From: Planctomycetota bacterium
Lineage (GTDB): Bacteria > Planctomycetota > UBA1135 > GCA-002686595
Assembly: GCA_002862085.1 (NCBI GenBank)
Contig: PKCK01000011.1
Location: forward strand, 62,001 to 126,000
DNA length: 64,000 nt
Reading direction: 5' to 3'
A program made the translations under genes and the position numbers. The notes beneath the pieces were generated by a model. The model was not told where the DNA came from. It saw only the letters and a list, made by a program, of their open reading frames with translations, and did no database searches. Below are positions 26,790 to 34,695 of the stretch, piece after piece. Each line of letters opens with the position of its first letter. Within the stretch, counting starts at the first letter, position 1.

Positions 26790-27460
26790 GCTGCCACCTT
26801 CTGGCAAGGGGCCGGGATCATCAGCGGGAGGCTGGCGACGGCGTAGCGGTGGTCGTCAGCGGTGCGCAGGGCGACGGTGCCGCCGAGGCGCTCGACGTCG
26901 CGGACGAGCAGGCCCTCCGCGATCGAGGGGCAGTCATCGCTATCGGCGATGGGCGCCGCCGGAGCGGCCTCGTCGGGCGTGTCGACGATGTTGAAGTTCG
27001 CCTGGCCGCCCTCGATCTTGGCGAGGATCTTCACCTTGCTCACCCGCCCGAGGCGGTCGTGGATGGCGCGCTCGAGGGCGTCCACGAGCAGGCGCCCGTC
27101 GGTGAACATCGCAGCGTCGTCGCCATCGAGGACCAGTTCGCAGCGGCGGCGATCCTCCACGCCGAGGACGGCGCAGAGGCTCGTGATCACCTCGGAGACG
27201 CTGCAGGAGACCGGGTGCAGCGGGCGCTCGTAGGTCGTCGCGACGAGGTCGAGCGCGGCCCTCTCAGCGCGTTGGAGTTCGGAGAGCGCGCGGTCAGCGA
27301 GCTCCGACTCGGGGCCACGACGTAGGCCTTCGAGCGCCACGCGCACTGCGCGGAGTGGTGCGTAGAGAGCGCGGCCCGCGCCGAGGGACAAGGCGCACGC
27401 GGCGCGCGCTCGGGGTCTGGCGAGGTCGGCTTCGCGGTCTGCGTGATCGGGTCGTTCCAT
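26786..27460 (-). CDS. Degenerate histidine-kinase-like protein, first gene of flagellar operon
   Basis: This 224-residue protein has an early helix (RALYAPLRAVRVALEGL) and a second helix (LSELQRAERAALDLV), as in a kinase dimerisation domain but without an obvious catalytic His. A C-terminal region then follows the strand order of a GHKL ATPase (GRLLVDALERAIHDRLG, then QANFNIVDTPDEA, and LVRDVERLGGTVALRT). The N-box Asn and the DxGxG motif are missing, so ATP binding is doubtful. It leads the operon 41 bases from a predicted sigma-54 start site and has a GGAG ribosome site eight bases before the ATG. It may act with the next gene's product as a non-catalytic regulator. Confidence 0.55.
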   Translation of the reverse strand: MERPDHADREADLARPRARAACALSLGAGRALYAPLRAVRVALEGLRRGPESELADRALSELQRAERAALDLVATTYERPLHPVSCSVSEVITSLCAVLGVEDRRRCELVLDGDDAAMFTDGRLLVDALERAIHDRLGRVSKVKILAKIEGGQANFNIVDTPDEAAPAAPIADSDDCPSIAEGLLVRDVERLGGTVALRTADDHRYAVASLPLMIPAPCQKVAA

Positions 27461-27513
27461 GGTCGGCTCCGGCGAGCGGCGCTGCGCGCGGCTCCTCGCG
27501 GTGGAGGAGAGGC

Positions 27514-27529
27514 GCAACCCCGGTGCCAA
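27514..27529 (-). promoter_or_regulatory. Sigma-54 promoter of the large flagellar operon
   Basis: The minus strand reads TTGGCACCGGGGTTGC, matching the -24/-12 consensus with GG and GC separated by exactly ten bases. Transcription should start near 27502, about 42 bases before the first gene's ATG at 27460. The operon includes the kinase and activator expected to use this promoter, suggesting autoregulation. Confidence 0.85.
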
Positions 27530-27552
27530 GCGCGACCATCGACTGGTCCCGA

Positions 27553-27570
27553 CGAATCCCTTGATGGTCC
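27553..27570 (-). promoter_or_regulatory. 18-base element shared by two flagellar operons (copy 2)
   Basis: This is exactly the same 18 bases (GGACCATCAAGGGATTCG on the minus strand) as at 8559-8576. Here it is centred about 60 bases upstream of the predicted sigma-54 start site. Two T/A-rich runs lie just upstream (27579-27595). The position suits a regulator or bending-protein site for the sigma-54 promoter. A second, sigma-28-like reading (TCAAGGGA then GTCGATGG after 13 bases) is weaker here than at motA. Confidence 0.55.
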
Positions 27571-27743
27571 GAGCGGTGTTTTCCGGAACGTTTTTCCACG
27601 CGCGGAAGGACTTCCCACCCCGTAGGAGGAGGCCCCCGACGCGGCTTTCGCGCCCCGGAACGTCGCGATCCACGACATCACTCGCCTCAGCGCGCGCTCA
27701 CGGCCGATCGGGCCTGTCGAGGAACGCGACACTGCCCGCGCGA

Positions 27744-27759
27744 GGCCCCGGCCGGGGCC
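27744..27759 (-). terminator. Palindrome just after the NtrC-type regulator gene
   Basis: GGCCCCGGCCGGGGCC is a perfect 16-base palindrome seven bases beyond the stop of the minus-strand regulator. It can fold to a six-pair stem with a four-base loop. There is no T-run. It may separate this gene from the flagellar operon further along the minus strand. Confidence 0.45.
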
Positions 27760-27765
27760 ATCCGG

Positions 27766-29139
27766 TCATTCGATCCCGTAGGTCTCGAGTTTCTTGTAGA
27801 GAGTCGAGCGGTGGATCCCGAGCGCGCGCGCGGCCCGCCCCTTGTTCCCACGTGTCACGTCCAGGGCGCGCCGTATGAGCGCGGCCTCCATGTGCTCGAG
27901 GGAGAGGTCTTGCTCGCCCAGGGCGGCGGTGCGCAGGGGGGCGGCGTCGTCGCCGCGCGCCGGCGCGCCGGCCTCGGCGCCCAGGGTGACCGCGGCGGCG
28001 TCGATGGAGCCCGAGGTCGTCAGGATCGCGGCCCGCTCGACCGCGTTGCGCAGCTCTCGCACGTTGCCGGGCCAGTCGTGGCCTTCGAGCTTGGCGAGGG
28101 CGCCGGCGTCGAAGCCGACGAAGGGTCGGCCGAGCTCCTCGGCGAACTGCTCGAGGAAGTGGTGCGCGAGTGGGGAGACGTCCTCGCGCCGGGCCCGGAG
28201 GGGCGGCACGACGATCGAGAAGACGTTGAGGCGGTAGAAGAGGTCTTCCCGGAACGTGCCGGCCTCCACCATCTCCATGAGATCGCGATTCGTGGACGCC
28301 ACGATTCGCGCGTCCATGGACTGGTCGAAGGTGCCGCCCACCTTGCGGAAGGTCCGCTCCTGGAGCACGCGCAGGAGCTTGGCCTGCAGGGCCGCCTCGA
28401 GCTCGCCCAGCTCGTCGAGGAAGAGCGTCCCGCCCTTCGCGGCGGCGACCAGGCCGTCGCGCCCCTTGGGGTCGCCGCCCGTGAAGGCCCCGGGCTCGTA
28501 GCCGAAGAGCTCTGCCTCGAGCAGCCCCTCGGCCAGCGCGGCGCAGTTCAGGGCCACGAAAGGCCCCTCGTGTCGGTCGGACTGCTCGTGGATCGCCCGG
28601 GCGACCAGCTCCTTGCCCACCCCGGACTCCCCGGTCACCAGCGCGGTGGATCGCGGGGTGGCCGCCACCCGTCCGACGTGCTCGAGGACCCGCTGGATGG
28701 CGGGGGAGCCGCCCACGATCGGGCCCGCGCGCAGCTGCGCGACCTCTTCCCGGAGGCGGTCGCGCTCCTCGCGCACGCTGCGGCCCTCGAGGGCCCGGTC
28801 CAGGGCATCCCGCAGCGTGGGGGGGTCGACGGGCTTCTCGAGGACGGTCGCCGCGCCGAGCTTCATGGCCTGGACGGCGGTCCGGACGTCGGCGTGACCA
28901 GAGAGGATCACCACGACCGGCGGCGCTGGAAGGGCCTTCAGGGCGGGGAGGATGGACAGGCCGTCCCCGTCGGGCATCCGCAGGTCGAGGAGCACGAGGT
29001 CGGGCTCGAGGGCCTCGGCCCGCTCCAGGGTCTCGCGGCCCGACGCGGCCTCCGCCGTGCGATGGCCCCCTGCCATGCACATGGCGACGAGGCCCGCCCG
29101 GACCCCGTCCTCGTCGTCTGCGATCAGCACGTGCGCCAC
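27766..29139 (-). CDS. NtrC-family response regulator with variant GAFTGG loop
   Basis: This is a 457-residue regulator. The receiver has the acidic pair at 8-9 and Asp52 (LVLLDLRMPDGDG). The AAA+ domain has Walker A GESGVGKE (about 170-177) and Walker B TLFLDELGEL. The sigma-54 contact loop reads GAFTGG (217-222) instead of GAFTGA. The C-terminal Fis-type helix is NKGRAARALGIHRSTLYKKLE. I chose the GTG at 29139, which starts the receiver exactly; upstream in-frame sequence has no similarity. It has no adjacent kinase. It lies between the flagellar operon and the flagellins, so a flagellar role is possible. The variant loop may weaken or alter sigma-54 use. Confidence 0.88.
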   Translation of the reverse strand: MAHVLIADDEDGVRAGLVAMCMAGGHRTAEAASGRETLERAEALEPDLVLLDLRMPDGDGLSILPALKALPAPPVVVILSGHADVRTAVQAMKLGAATVLEKPVDPPTLRDALDRALEGRSVREERDRLREEVAQLRAGPIVGGSPAIQRVLEHVGRVAATPRSTALVTGESGVGKELVARAIHEQSDRHEGPFVALNCAALAEGLLEAELFGYEPGAFTGGDPKGRDGLVAAAKGGTLFLDELGELEAALQAKLLRVLQERTFRKVGGTFDQSMDARIVASTNRDLMEMVEAGTFREDLFYRLNVFSIVVPPLRARREDVSPLAHHFLEQFAEELGRPFVGFDAGALAKLEGHDWPGNVRELRNAVERAAILTTSGSIDAAAVTLGAEAGAPARGDDAAPLRTAALGEQDLSLEHMEAALIRRALDVTRGNKGRAARALGIHRSTLYKKLETYGIE

Positions 29140-29483
29140 GGCGCGGACTCTATCGATTGCCGAGGGGGCGATTCCACGACGGCGCGCCGCCTCGGGCGGC
29201 GAACGGACGCTCCCGTCGGTGTTCGCACGAGACCTCGACGGCCGGGCCGTGGAGAGGCGGAGCGGGCGGAATCCATGCGCTCCTCGGGAGAAACGTTTTC
29301 GAGGGAGCCCCGCTCCCGGGCCCGTGAGTGCCGTCGGGCGCGCTGTGGAGGGCAGAAACACGTACCGCGGCCTTCACCGTTCCCGGGCTCCTCCGAGAAC
29401 CCCACTGCTCTCGCGCCCGGCGCAGGTCGTTCGAGGGGGCACTCAGCCAATCGAAACCGAAACCACTTTCCACACGCATCGTC
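29140..29483. other. Intergenic region between regulator and first flagellin
   Basis: These 344 bases lie between the divergent regulator and flagellin genes and must hold both promoters. I see no consensus sigma-54 site with ten-base spacing and no GCCGATAA-type sigma-28 site. A GC-rich inverted repeat (GGGAGCCCCGCTCCC, near 29304) is present. The last 30 bases before the flagellin ATG are A/C-rich with no ribosome-binding site. Confidence 0.5.
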
Positions 29484-30317
29484 ATGGGACTTCGCGTCAA
29501 CACCAACATCGCTTCGCTGACCGCTCAGCGAAACCTGAGCGTGGCCACGGGCCGCCTCCAGGGCAACTACGCCCGACTCGCCTCCGGCCTCCGTATCGCC
29601 GTCGCGGCCGATGACGCCGCGGGCCTGGCGATCTCCGAGCGCATGCGCTCCCAGATCCGCTCGTACGGCGTCGCCAGCCGGAACGCCATGGACGGCGTCT
29701 CCCTGGCGCAGACCGCCGAGGGCGCCCTCAACGAGGTCAGCGGCATCCTCAACCGCCTCCGCGAGCTGTCGATGCAGGCGGCGAACGGCACGCTCTCCAC
29801 GAGCGACCGCACCACGCTCGACACCGAGTTCACGCAGCTCAAGACCGAGATCGACCGGATCTCGAGCACCACAGTCTTCAACGGCATCAACCTCCTCGAC
29901 GGCAGCGGCTCGACCGGCATCCCGATCCAGATCGGCATCGAGAACAGCATCACCAACGACGTGATCAACGTCACGCTCGGATCCACCTCGCAGGCCGACC
30001 TCGGCATCACGGCGACGGACGTGCTGACGATCAGCAACGCTCAGTCCTCGCTCGCGGCGATCGACAGCGCGATCGAGAGCGTCAACAGCGCCCGGGGCAC
30101 CCTCGGCGCGCAGCAGAACCGGATGGAGAGCGCTCTGCGAAGCATCCAGGTGCAGCGCGAGAACCTCTCCGCATCCGAGAGCCGGATCCGCGACGTGGAC
30201 GTCGCCGCGGAGACGGCCGACCTGACGCGCAACTCGATCATGCAGCAGGCGGCCACCACGATCCTCACGCAGGCCAACGTCCAGCCGCAGATCGCTCTCA
30301 CGCTCCTCCAGGGCTGA
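29484..30317 (+). CDS. Flagellin (first of three)
   Basis: This 277-residue flagellin is the filament subunit. The N-terminal D0/D1 region (MGLRVNTNIASLTAQRNLSV, then LASGLRIAVAADDAAGLAISERMRSQIR) and the C-terminal D1/D0 region (GALGAQQNR-type GTLGAQQNRMESALRS, and ESRIRDVDVAAETADLTRNSIMQQAATTILTQANVQPQIALTLLQG) are complete. The middle is short (about 165-190), so the outer D2/D3 domains are absent. It is the most divergent of the three copies. The ATG at 29484 is set by the canonical N-terminus and has no Shine-Dalgarno site. A hairpin follows, so it is probably transcribed alone. Confidence 0.96.
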   Translation: MGLRVNTNIASLTAQRNLSVATGRLQGNYARLASGLRIAVAADDAAGLAISERMRSQIRSYGVASRNAMDGVSLAQTAEGALNEVSGILNRLRELSMQAANGTLSTSDRTTLDTEFTQLKTEIDRISSTTVFNGINLLDGSGSTGIPIQIGIENSITNDVINVTLGSTSQADLGITATDVLTISNAQSSLAAIDSAIESVNSARGTLGAQQNRMESALRSIQVQRENLSASESRIRDVDVAAETADLTRNSIMQQAATTILTQANVQPQIALTLLQG

Positions 30318-30739
30318 TCCACCGGCCCGGTAACAAAACGAAGAAGTGGCCTTCGGGCCCGATTCGCTGAGTGGGGGGCCATCCCTCGGGGTGGTCCCCC
30401 CGTTCCAGCGATCCTGAAGCCCGCCCCGGCACCCGCCGGTGAACGCGCTCGTTCTTCTCACAACCCGACCGTCACCGACTCCTCGGCCCCGCGCGCAGCG
30501 CTGGGAGGCCCGCGGATCGTCCTCGTGCGTGCCAGCGCAGGACGTGTTCCTCGCGGCGCCGCGCCCTCGAGCTCGAGTGACGAGCACAGCAGACACGCGC
30601 ATCACGAGCGTCGTCCCTGGCTCCCGGTGCCCCGCGAACGGCGTCGGATCAGCCAGCGGATCGCGGGCTCGCGGTCGTCAGTTCCTTCGCGGGTCTGCAG
30701 CCCTTCGTTCGCATATCCCCAAGCAACTCTCCGAATCGT
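30318..30739. other. Intergenic region between flagellins 1 and 2
   Basis: These 422 bases contain the hairpin at 30373-30401 that ends flagellin 1 and, presumably, the flagellin 2 promoter. I find no exact sigma-54 or sigma-28 consensus. No conserved coding potential is evident. The sequence just before the flagellin 2 ATG (CTCTCCGAATCGT) lacks a ribosome-binding site. Confidence 0.5.
30373..30401 (+). terminator. Terminator hairpin after flagellin 1
   Basis: GGGGGGCCATCC pairs with GGGTGGTCCCCCC across a CTCG loop, giving a 12-pair stem with one bulged T. It begins 55 bases after the flagellin 1 stop. There is no strong T-run, as is common in very GC-rich genomes. Confidence 0.65.
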
Positions 30740-31564
30740 ATGGGACTTCGCGTCAACACCAACATCGCCTCGCTCAACGCGCAGCGGAACCTCTTCAACT
30801 CTTCCACCGCGCTCAGCGGTAATTTCGCGCGCCTGGCCTCCGGCCTTCGCATCGCCAGCGCCGCCGACGACGCCGCCGGCCTCGGGATCTCCGAGCGCAT
30901 GCGCGCCGACATTCGCTCGTACGCCGTCGCGTCTCGCAACGCCCAGGACGGCGTTTCACTCGTCCAGACCGCCGAGGGCGCCCTCAGCGAGGTCAGCGAC
31001 ATCCTCGGCCGCATGCGCGAGCTCAGCATGCAGGCGGCCAACGGCACGCTCTCCAACACGGACCGCACCACCCTCGACACCGAGTTCCAGCAGCTGATCG
31101 ACGAGATCGATCGGATCTCCTCGACGACCGAGTTCAACGGCGTCTCCCTGCTCGACGGCACGAGCACCGCGATCGCGATCCAGATCGGCATCGACGGCGG
31201 TGCGAACGACGTGATCAACGTCTCCGGCGCCGACGTCTCCGCCTCGACCCTCTCGGTCGGCGGCTCGTCGATCAGCACCCTGGGCGCCGCCAGCGGCGTC
31301 CTCGCGACGATCGACACGGCCATCAACACCGTCAACAGCGCCCGGGGCACCCTCGGCGCGCAGCAGAACCGCCTCGAGAGCACCCTCCGCTCGCTCGCCA
31401 ACGTGCGCGAGACGACCAGCGCCGCCGAGAGCCGCATTCGCGACGTGGACGTCGCCATGGAGACCGCGGACCTGACCCGCAACTCGATCCTCCAGCAGGC
31501 CTCGACCGCCATCCTGAGCCAGGCGAACGCGCAGCCGCAGCTCGCGCTCAGCCTCCTCGGCTGA
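30740..31564 (+). CDS. Flagellin (second of three)
   Basis: This 274-residue flagellin has intact D0/D1 ends: MGLRVNTNIASLNAQRNLFN, LASGLRIASAADDAAGLGISERMRADIRSY, and at the C-terminus SRIRDVDVAMETADLTRNSILQQASTAILSQANAQPQLALSLLG. The central variable part is short. It is much closer to the third copy than to the first; both end in QLALSLLG. It lacks a Shine-Dalgarno site and is followed by a strong hairpin, so it is a separate transcription unit. Several flagellins in one filament, assembled in order, is the usual meaning of such arrays. Confidence 0.96.
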   Translation: MGLRVNTNIASLNAQRNLFNSSTALSGNFARLASGLRIASAADDAAGLGISERMRADIRSYAVASRNAQDGVSLVQTAEGALSEVSDILGRMRELSMQAANGTLSNTDRTTLDTEFQQLIDEIDRISSTTEFNGVSLLDGTSTAIAIQIGIDGGANDVINVSGADVSASTLSVGGSSISTLGAASGVLATIDTAINTVNSARGTLGAQQNRLESTLRSLANVRETTSAAESRIRDVDVAMETADLTRNSILQQASTAILSQANAQPQLALSLLG

Positions 31565-31582
31565 TCCTCTCACCTCCTCCGA

Positions 31583-31615
31583 CTTCCCCCGGCGCGTGCA
31601 AATCGCCGGGGGAGG
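31583..31615 (+). terminator. Terminator hairpin after flagellin 2
   Basis: TCCCCCGGCG and CGCCGGGGGA form a perfect ten-pair stem, extendable by two or three pairs, around a nine-base loop. It starts about 19 bases after the flagellin 2 stop, a typical intrinsic terminator position. Confidence 0.75.
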
Positions 31616-31817
31616 CCCGTTCCTGTGTTCAGGGACAGGTCCGCGCCGGAGGGGGATGAAAACCGATCGAAGCACGCGCTCCCAGGCGCGTTCGATCCTG
31701 CTCCCGTACATGAACGGCGGGGAGCTGGACGGGCGCGATCAAGGAGCCCCGGTAGCGGGCAGAGATCGGCACGTTTCGTTCAACACACACTCCACCTCTA
31801 CCAACCGATAGACACGA

Positions 31818-32642
31818 ATGGGACTTCGCGTCAACACGAACGTTGCGTCCATGAACGCGCAACGGAACCTCTTCAATTCGACTTCGCGGCTGGGCGGCAA
31901 CTTCGCCCGGCTCTCCTCGGGCCTGCGGATCGCCTCCGCAGCCGATGACGCCGCGGGCCTCGGTATCTCCGAGCGCATGCGGGCGGATATTCGCTCTTTC
32001 TCCGTGGCGTCTCGTAACGCCCAGGACGGGGTCTCCCTCGTCCAGACCGCCGAGGGCGCGCTCAGTGAAGTGAGCGACATCCTCGGCCGCATGCGTGAGT
32101 TGTCCATGCAGTCCGCCAACGGGACTCTGAACAACGGCGACCGTGCGACCCTCGACGCCGAGTTCCAGCAGCTCGTCAGCGAGATCGACCGGATCGCGAA
32201 CGGCACCGAGTTCAACGGTGTCAGCCTTCTCGATGGTTCGAGCACCTCGCTGGCCATCCAGGTGGGCATCGACAGCGGCGCCAACAACGTGATCAACGTC
32301 AGCGGCGCCGACGCAACTGCGACGACCCTCGGGCTCAGCTCTGCGAGCATCAACACCGCCGCCGCTGCTTCGACGATGCTCGGCACGCTCGACACCGCCA
32401 TCAACTCGGTGAACAGCGCGCGCGGAACCCTGGGTGCCCAGCAGAACCGTCTCGAGAGCACGCTCCGCTCTCTCGCCAACGTGCGTGAGAACACGAGCGC
32501 CGCCGAGAGCCGGATCCGCGACGTGGACGTCGCCTTCGAGACGGCGGACCTGACCCGCAACTCGATCCTGCAGCAGGCCGCGACCGCGGTGCTCGCTCAG
32601 GCGAACGCGCAGCCCCAGCTGGCGCTCAGCCTGCTCGGCTGA
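31818..32642 (+). CDS. Flagellin (third of three)
   Basis: This 274-residue flagellin is the same length as the second copy and very similar at both ends (MGLRVNTNVASMNAQRNLFN and ETADLTRNSILQQAATAVLAQANAQPQLALSLLG). Differences concentrate in the central 160-215 region (for example SGADATATTLGLSSASINT). The upstream sequence contains AACCGATAGA only nine bases before the ATG, which looks like a sigma-28 -10 element but has no matching -35 and would give an almost leaderless RNA. There is no Shine-Dalgarno site. A hairpin follows the stop. Confidence 0.96.
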   Translation: MGLRVNTNVASMNAQRNLFNSTSRLGGNFARLSSGLRIASAADDAAGLGISERMRADIRSFSVASRNAQDGVSLVQTAEGALSEVSDILGRMRELSMQSANGTLNNGDRATLDAEFQQLVSEIDRIANGTEFNGVSLLDGSSTSLAIQVGIDSGANNVINVSGADATATTLGLSSASINTAAAASTMLGTLDTAINSVNSARGTLGAQQNRLESTLRSLANVRENTSAAESRIRDVDVAFETADLTRNSILQQAATAVLAQANAQPQLALSLLG

Positions 32643-32649
32643 TCGCCGC

Positions 32650-32669
32650 CATCAGCATTCGCTGATGGG
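32650..32669 (+). terminator. Hairpin directly after flagellin 3
   Basis: CCATCAGC and GCTGATGG form an eight-pair stem with the loop ATTC, starting seven bases after the stop codon. It is short but well placed. The next hairpin at 32806-32844 may be the stronger stop. Confidence 0.6.
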
Positions 32670-32805
32670 GCGCTGAGGAAAGATCTGCCTTCGACCGGCC
32701 CGAGGCCGTCGTCCGGGTGGAGTGATGGTCACCGCGCCTCGCGCGGTGGCCGGCTCCGGCCCGAGCGACGCCCGAGGCGTCGGCGGACACCTTCCTTCCG
32801 ACGAA

Positions 32806-32844
32806 GAGGCCCCCGGGTCGCCCAGCTGAGGCGTCGGGGGCCTC
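32806..32844 (+). terminator. Second hairpin downstream of flagellin 3
   Basis: GAGGCCCCCG and CGGGGGCCTC are exact inverted arms of ten bases with a 19-base loop. It is followed by CGATCTATC. It likely insulates the fliD promoter from read-through. Confidence 0.55.
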
Positions 32845-33035
32845 GATCTATCCCACGACCGCAACGCGGCACCGCGCTGCGGTCGCCGCGTCCCCGGCGG
32901 GCTCGGGGACCGGGGGCGCTCCTGGACTCCCTCGACGGCCGGTGGACCCCCCCTCCGAGCGGCTCCGTGGGTCTTCGAGGTCCGACGGGGACCGGCCCGC
33001 CTCCCCGGATTCGGGGCCCCGGGCTAGGAAGTTGC

Positions 33036-33062
33036 TCAAGCCATGCTGGCGCCCGCCGATAA
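33036..33062 (+). promoter_or_regulatory. Sigma-28 (FliA) promoter of fliD
   Basis: TCAAGCCA is followed after exactly 11 bases by GCCGATAA. The -10 is a perfect match to the FliA consensus and the -35 shares TxAAG with TAAAGTTT at the right spacing. The start site would be near 33070, about 30 bases before the fliD ATG. The window encodes both FliA (44051-44797) and FlgM (47094-47423). Confidence 0.8.
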
Positions 33063-33098
33063 CGGATCACGGGCCTCTCCGACCGCGCCCGAACCACC

Positions 33099-34631
33099 AT
33101 GGTCTCGAACTCCGGCATCACATTCTCCGGCCTCGGCAGTGGCCTCGACACGAACGCGATCGTGCGTCAGCTCGTCGCCATCGAGCGCCTCCCGATCCAG
33201 AGCCTCCAGTCGCGGCGCGGCACCGAGCAGCGCCGCCTCGATCTGGTCGGCCAGCTCGGCGATCTCGTGAAGACCCTGCAGAGCAGGGCCGACGACCTCT
33301 CGAGCCCCGAGAAGTTCTTCGCCTACACGGCGTCGATCTCGGACGAGAGCGTGGCGGCGATCACGACGAACTCCCTCGCTGAGGAGGGGTCGCACACCCT
33401 CGACGTCCAGCGCCTCGCGGCCGTCGATCGCTGGGCCTTCGACGCGGTCGGCACGCGCGATGTCAACCTGACCGCCGAGGAGGGGGAGCAGATCTCCTTC
33501 AGGGTCGGGAGCACCGACTACACGCTCACGATCGACCCGGACAGCTCGTCCCTGGACGCCCTCGCGGGCCAGATCGAGGACGTGACCGGCGGCGACGTGG
33601 ATGCGTCGGTCGTGAACACGGGGACCGAGAGTTCGCCCTCCTACCAGCTCGTTCTCGCCTCGAACGAGTCCGGCGAGGAAGGGCGAATCACGGACATCCT
33701 CTCCAACGTCGGCCAGACCGGCACGGGCGGCGATACGTCGCTGCTCATCGCCTACTCCGCGCCGGACGCGAACGGCGACGCGACCAGCTCGAACAACATC
33801 ACGGTGGGTAACGACGCCATCGCGGTCATCGACGGACTCACGGTCCGTCGCTCGACGAACTCCTTCAGCGACGTTCTCGTGGGCATCACGATCGACGTGC
33901 GCGCGCTCACCGAGAGCGGCCAGGCGACGATCACGATCGATCCCGATCGGGCGGCCGTACGCTCCCAGATCGACTCGTTCGTCAGCGCGTACAACGAGGT
34001 CGTCGACTTCATCAACGGCCAGAACACGTTCACGCCCGGCGAGGGCGACGACAACGGCTCGACGGGCGGCCTGCTCTTCGGTGATTCGCTGCTCAGCAGC
34101 GTCAAGCGCTCGATTCGCTCCGCGCTCTTCGACGTCGATCCCGCCGTCGTGGCGGACGACACCGAGGGCTACAGCACCCTGAGCCTCGTGGGGATCGAGC
34201 AGGACAGCGACGGCAAGCTCTCCGTCGACTCGACGACCTTCGACGAGAAGTTCACCGAGAACCTGCCCCTCCTGATGGACCTTTTCGCGGACACGGACGG
34301 CTTCGACAACGGCGGCGCGGCCCCGAACACGCCGGGGTACTACGAGGACACCACCGCCGATGGCGGCCTCATGAACGAGCTCTCGCGCGCCATCGACCAG
34401 ATGTTCGGCGTGCTCGACACCGACGGTGACGTCACGATCCAGGGCATCTTCGACGTCCGCGAGGACGCGATCGAGGCTGCGATCGAGCGCTACGACGACC
34501 AGATCACGCGCCGCGAGGACCGCCTGGCGTCCTACGAGGAGACCCTGATCCTGCGCTTCGCGCGCCTCGAGGAGCTGATGGGCGGACTGAACGCCCAGGG
34601 CGCCGCTCTCGCGAACACCCTCGGCGGCTGA
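33099..34631 (+). CDS. fliD: Flagellar filament cap protein FliD
   Basis: This 510-residue protein caps the filament and guides flagellin folding. The N-terminus (GITFSGLGSGLDTNAIVRQLVAIERLPIQSLQ) is the FliD_N signature, and the C-terminal coiled segment (YDDQITRREDRLASYEETLILRFARLEELMGGLNAQGAAL) is FliD_C. The central region (about 100-360) is beta-rich and includes the FliD repeat NGLTVRRSTNSF-like VIDGLTVRRSTNSFSDVLVGI. It leads the fliD-fliS-fliT-like operon and has no Shine-Dalgarno site. Confidence 0.96.
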   Translation: MVSNSGITFSGLGSGLDTNAIVRQLVAIERLPIQSLQSRRGTEQRRLDLVGQLGDLVKTLQSRADDLSSPEKFFAYTASISDESVAAITTNSLAEEGSHTLDVQRLAAVDRWAFDAVGTRDVNLTAEEGEQISFRVGSTDYTLTIDPDSSSLDALAGQIEDVTGGDVDASVVNTGTESSPSYQLVLASNESGEEGRITDILSNVGQTGTGGDTSLLIAYSAPDANGDATSSNNITVGNDAIAVIDGLTVRRSTNSFSDVLVGITIDVRALTESGQATITIDPDRAAVRSQIDSFVSAYNEVVDFINGQNTFTPGEGDDNGSTGGLLFGDSLLSSVKRSIRSALFDVDPAVVADDTEGYSTLSLVGIEQDSDGKLSVDSTTFDEKFTENLPLLMDLFADTDGFDNGGAAPNTPGYYEDTTADGGLMNELSRAIDQMFGVLDTDGDVTIQGIFDVREDAIEAAIERYDDQITRREDRLASYEETLILRFARLEELMGGLNAQGAALANTLGG

Positions 34632-34695
34632 GCCGCCCGGGGACCCCCGCCTGGCGCAGCCGGGCACCCTCCAAGCACCCCACCCGACCTCTCGA

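Larger units (their letters stand above)
32643..33098. other. Intergenic region between flagellin 3 and fliD
   Basis: These 456 bases hold two hairpins (32650-32669 and 32806-32844) that would end flagellin transcription, and the sigma-28 promoter of fliD at 33036-33062. The middle (32860-33020) is GC-rich with no convincing coding frame. Confidence 0.6.

Noticed and set aside
31761-31781. CGGCACGTTTCGTTC before flagellin 3 as a sigma-54 promoter.
   Set aside because: The -24 half is good but the -12 dinucleotide is TC, not GC, at the required spacing.
31800-31812. AACCGATAGA just before flagellin 3 as a sigma-28 -10 element.
   Set aside because: No -35 element is found at 10-13 bases spacing, and the start site would almost coincide with the ATG; kept only as a remark in the gene entry.
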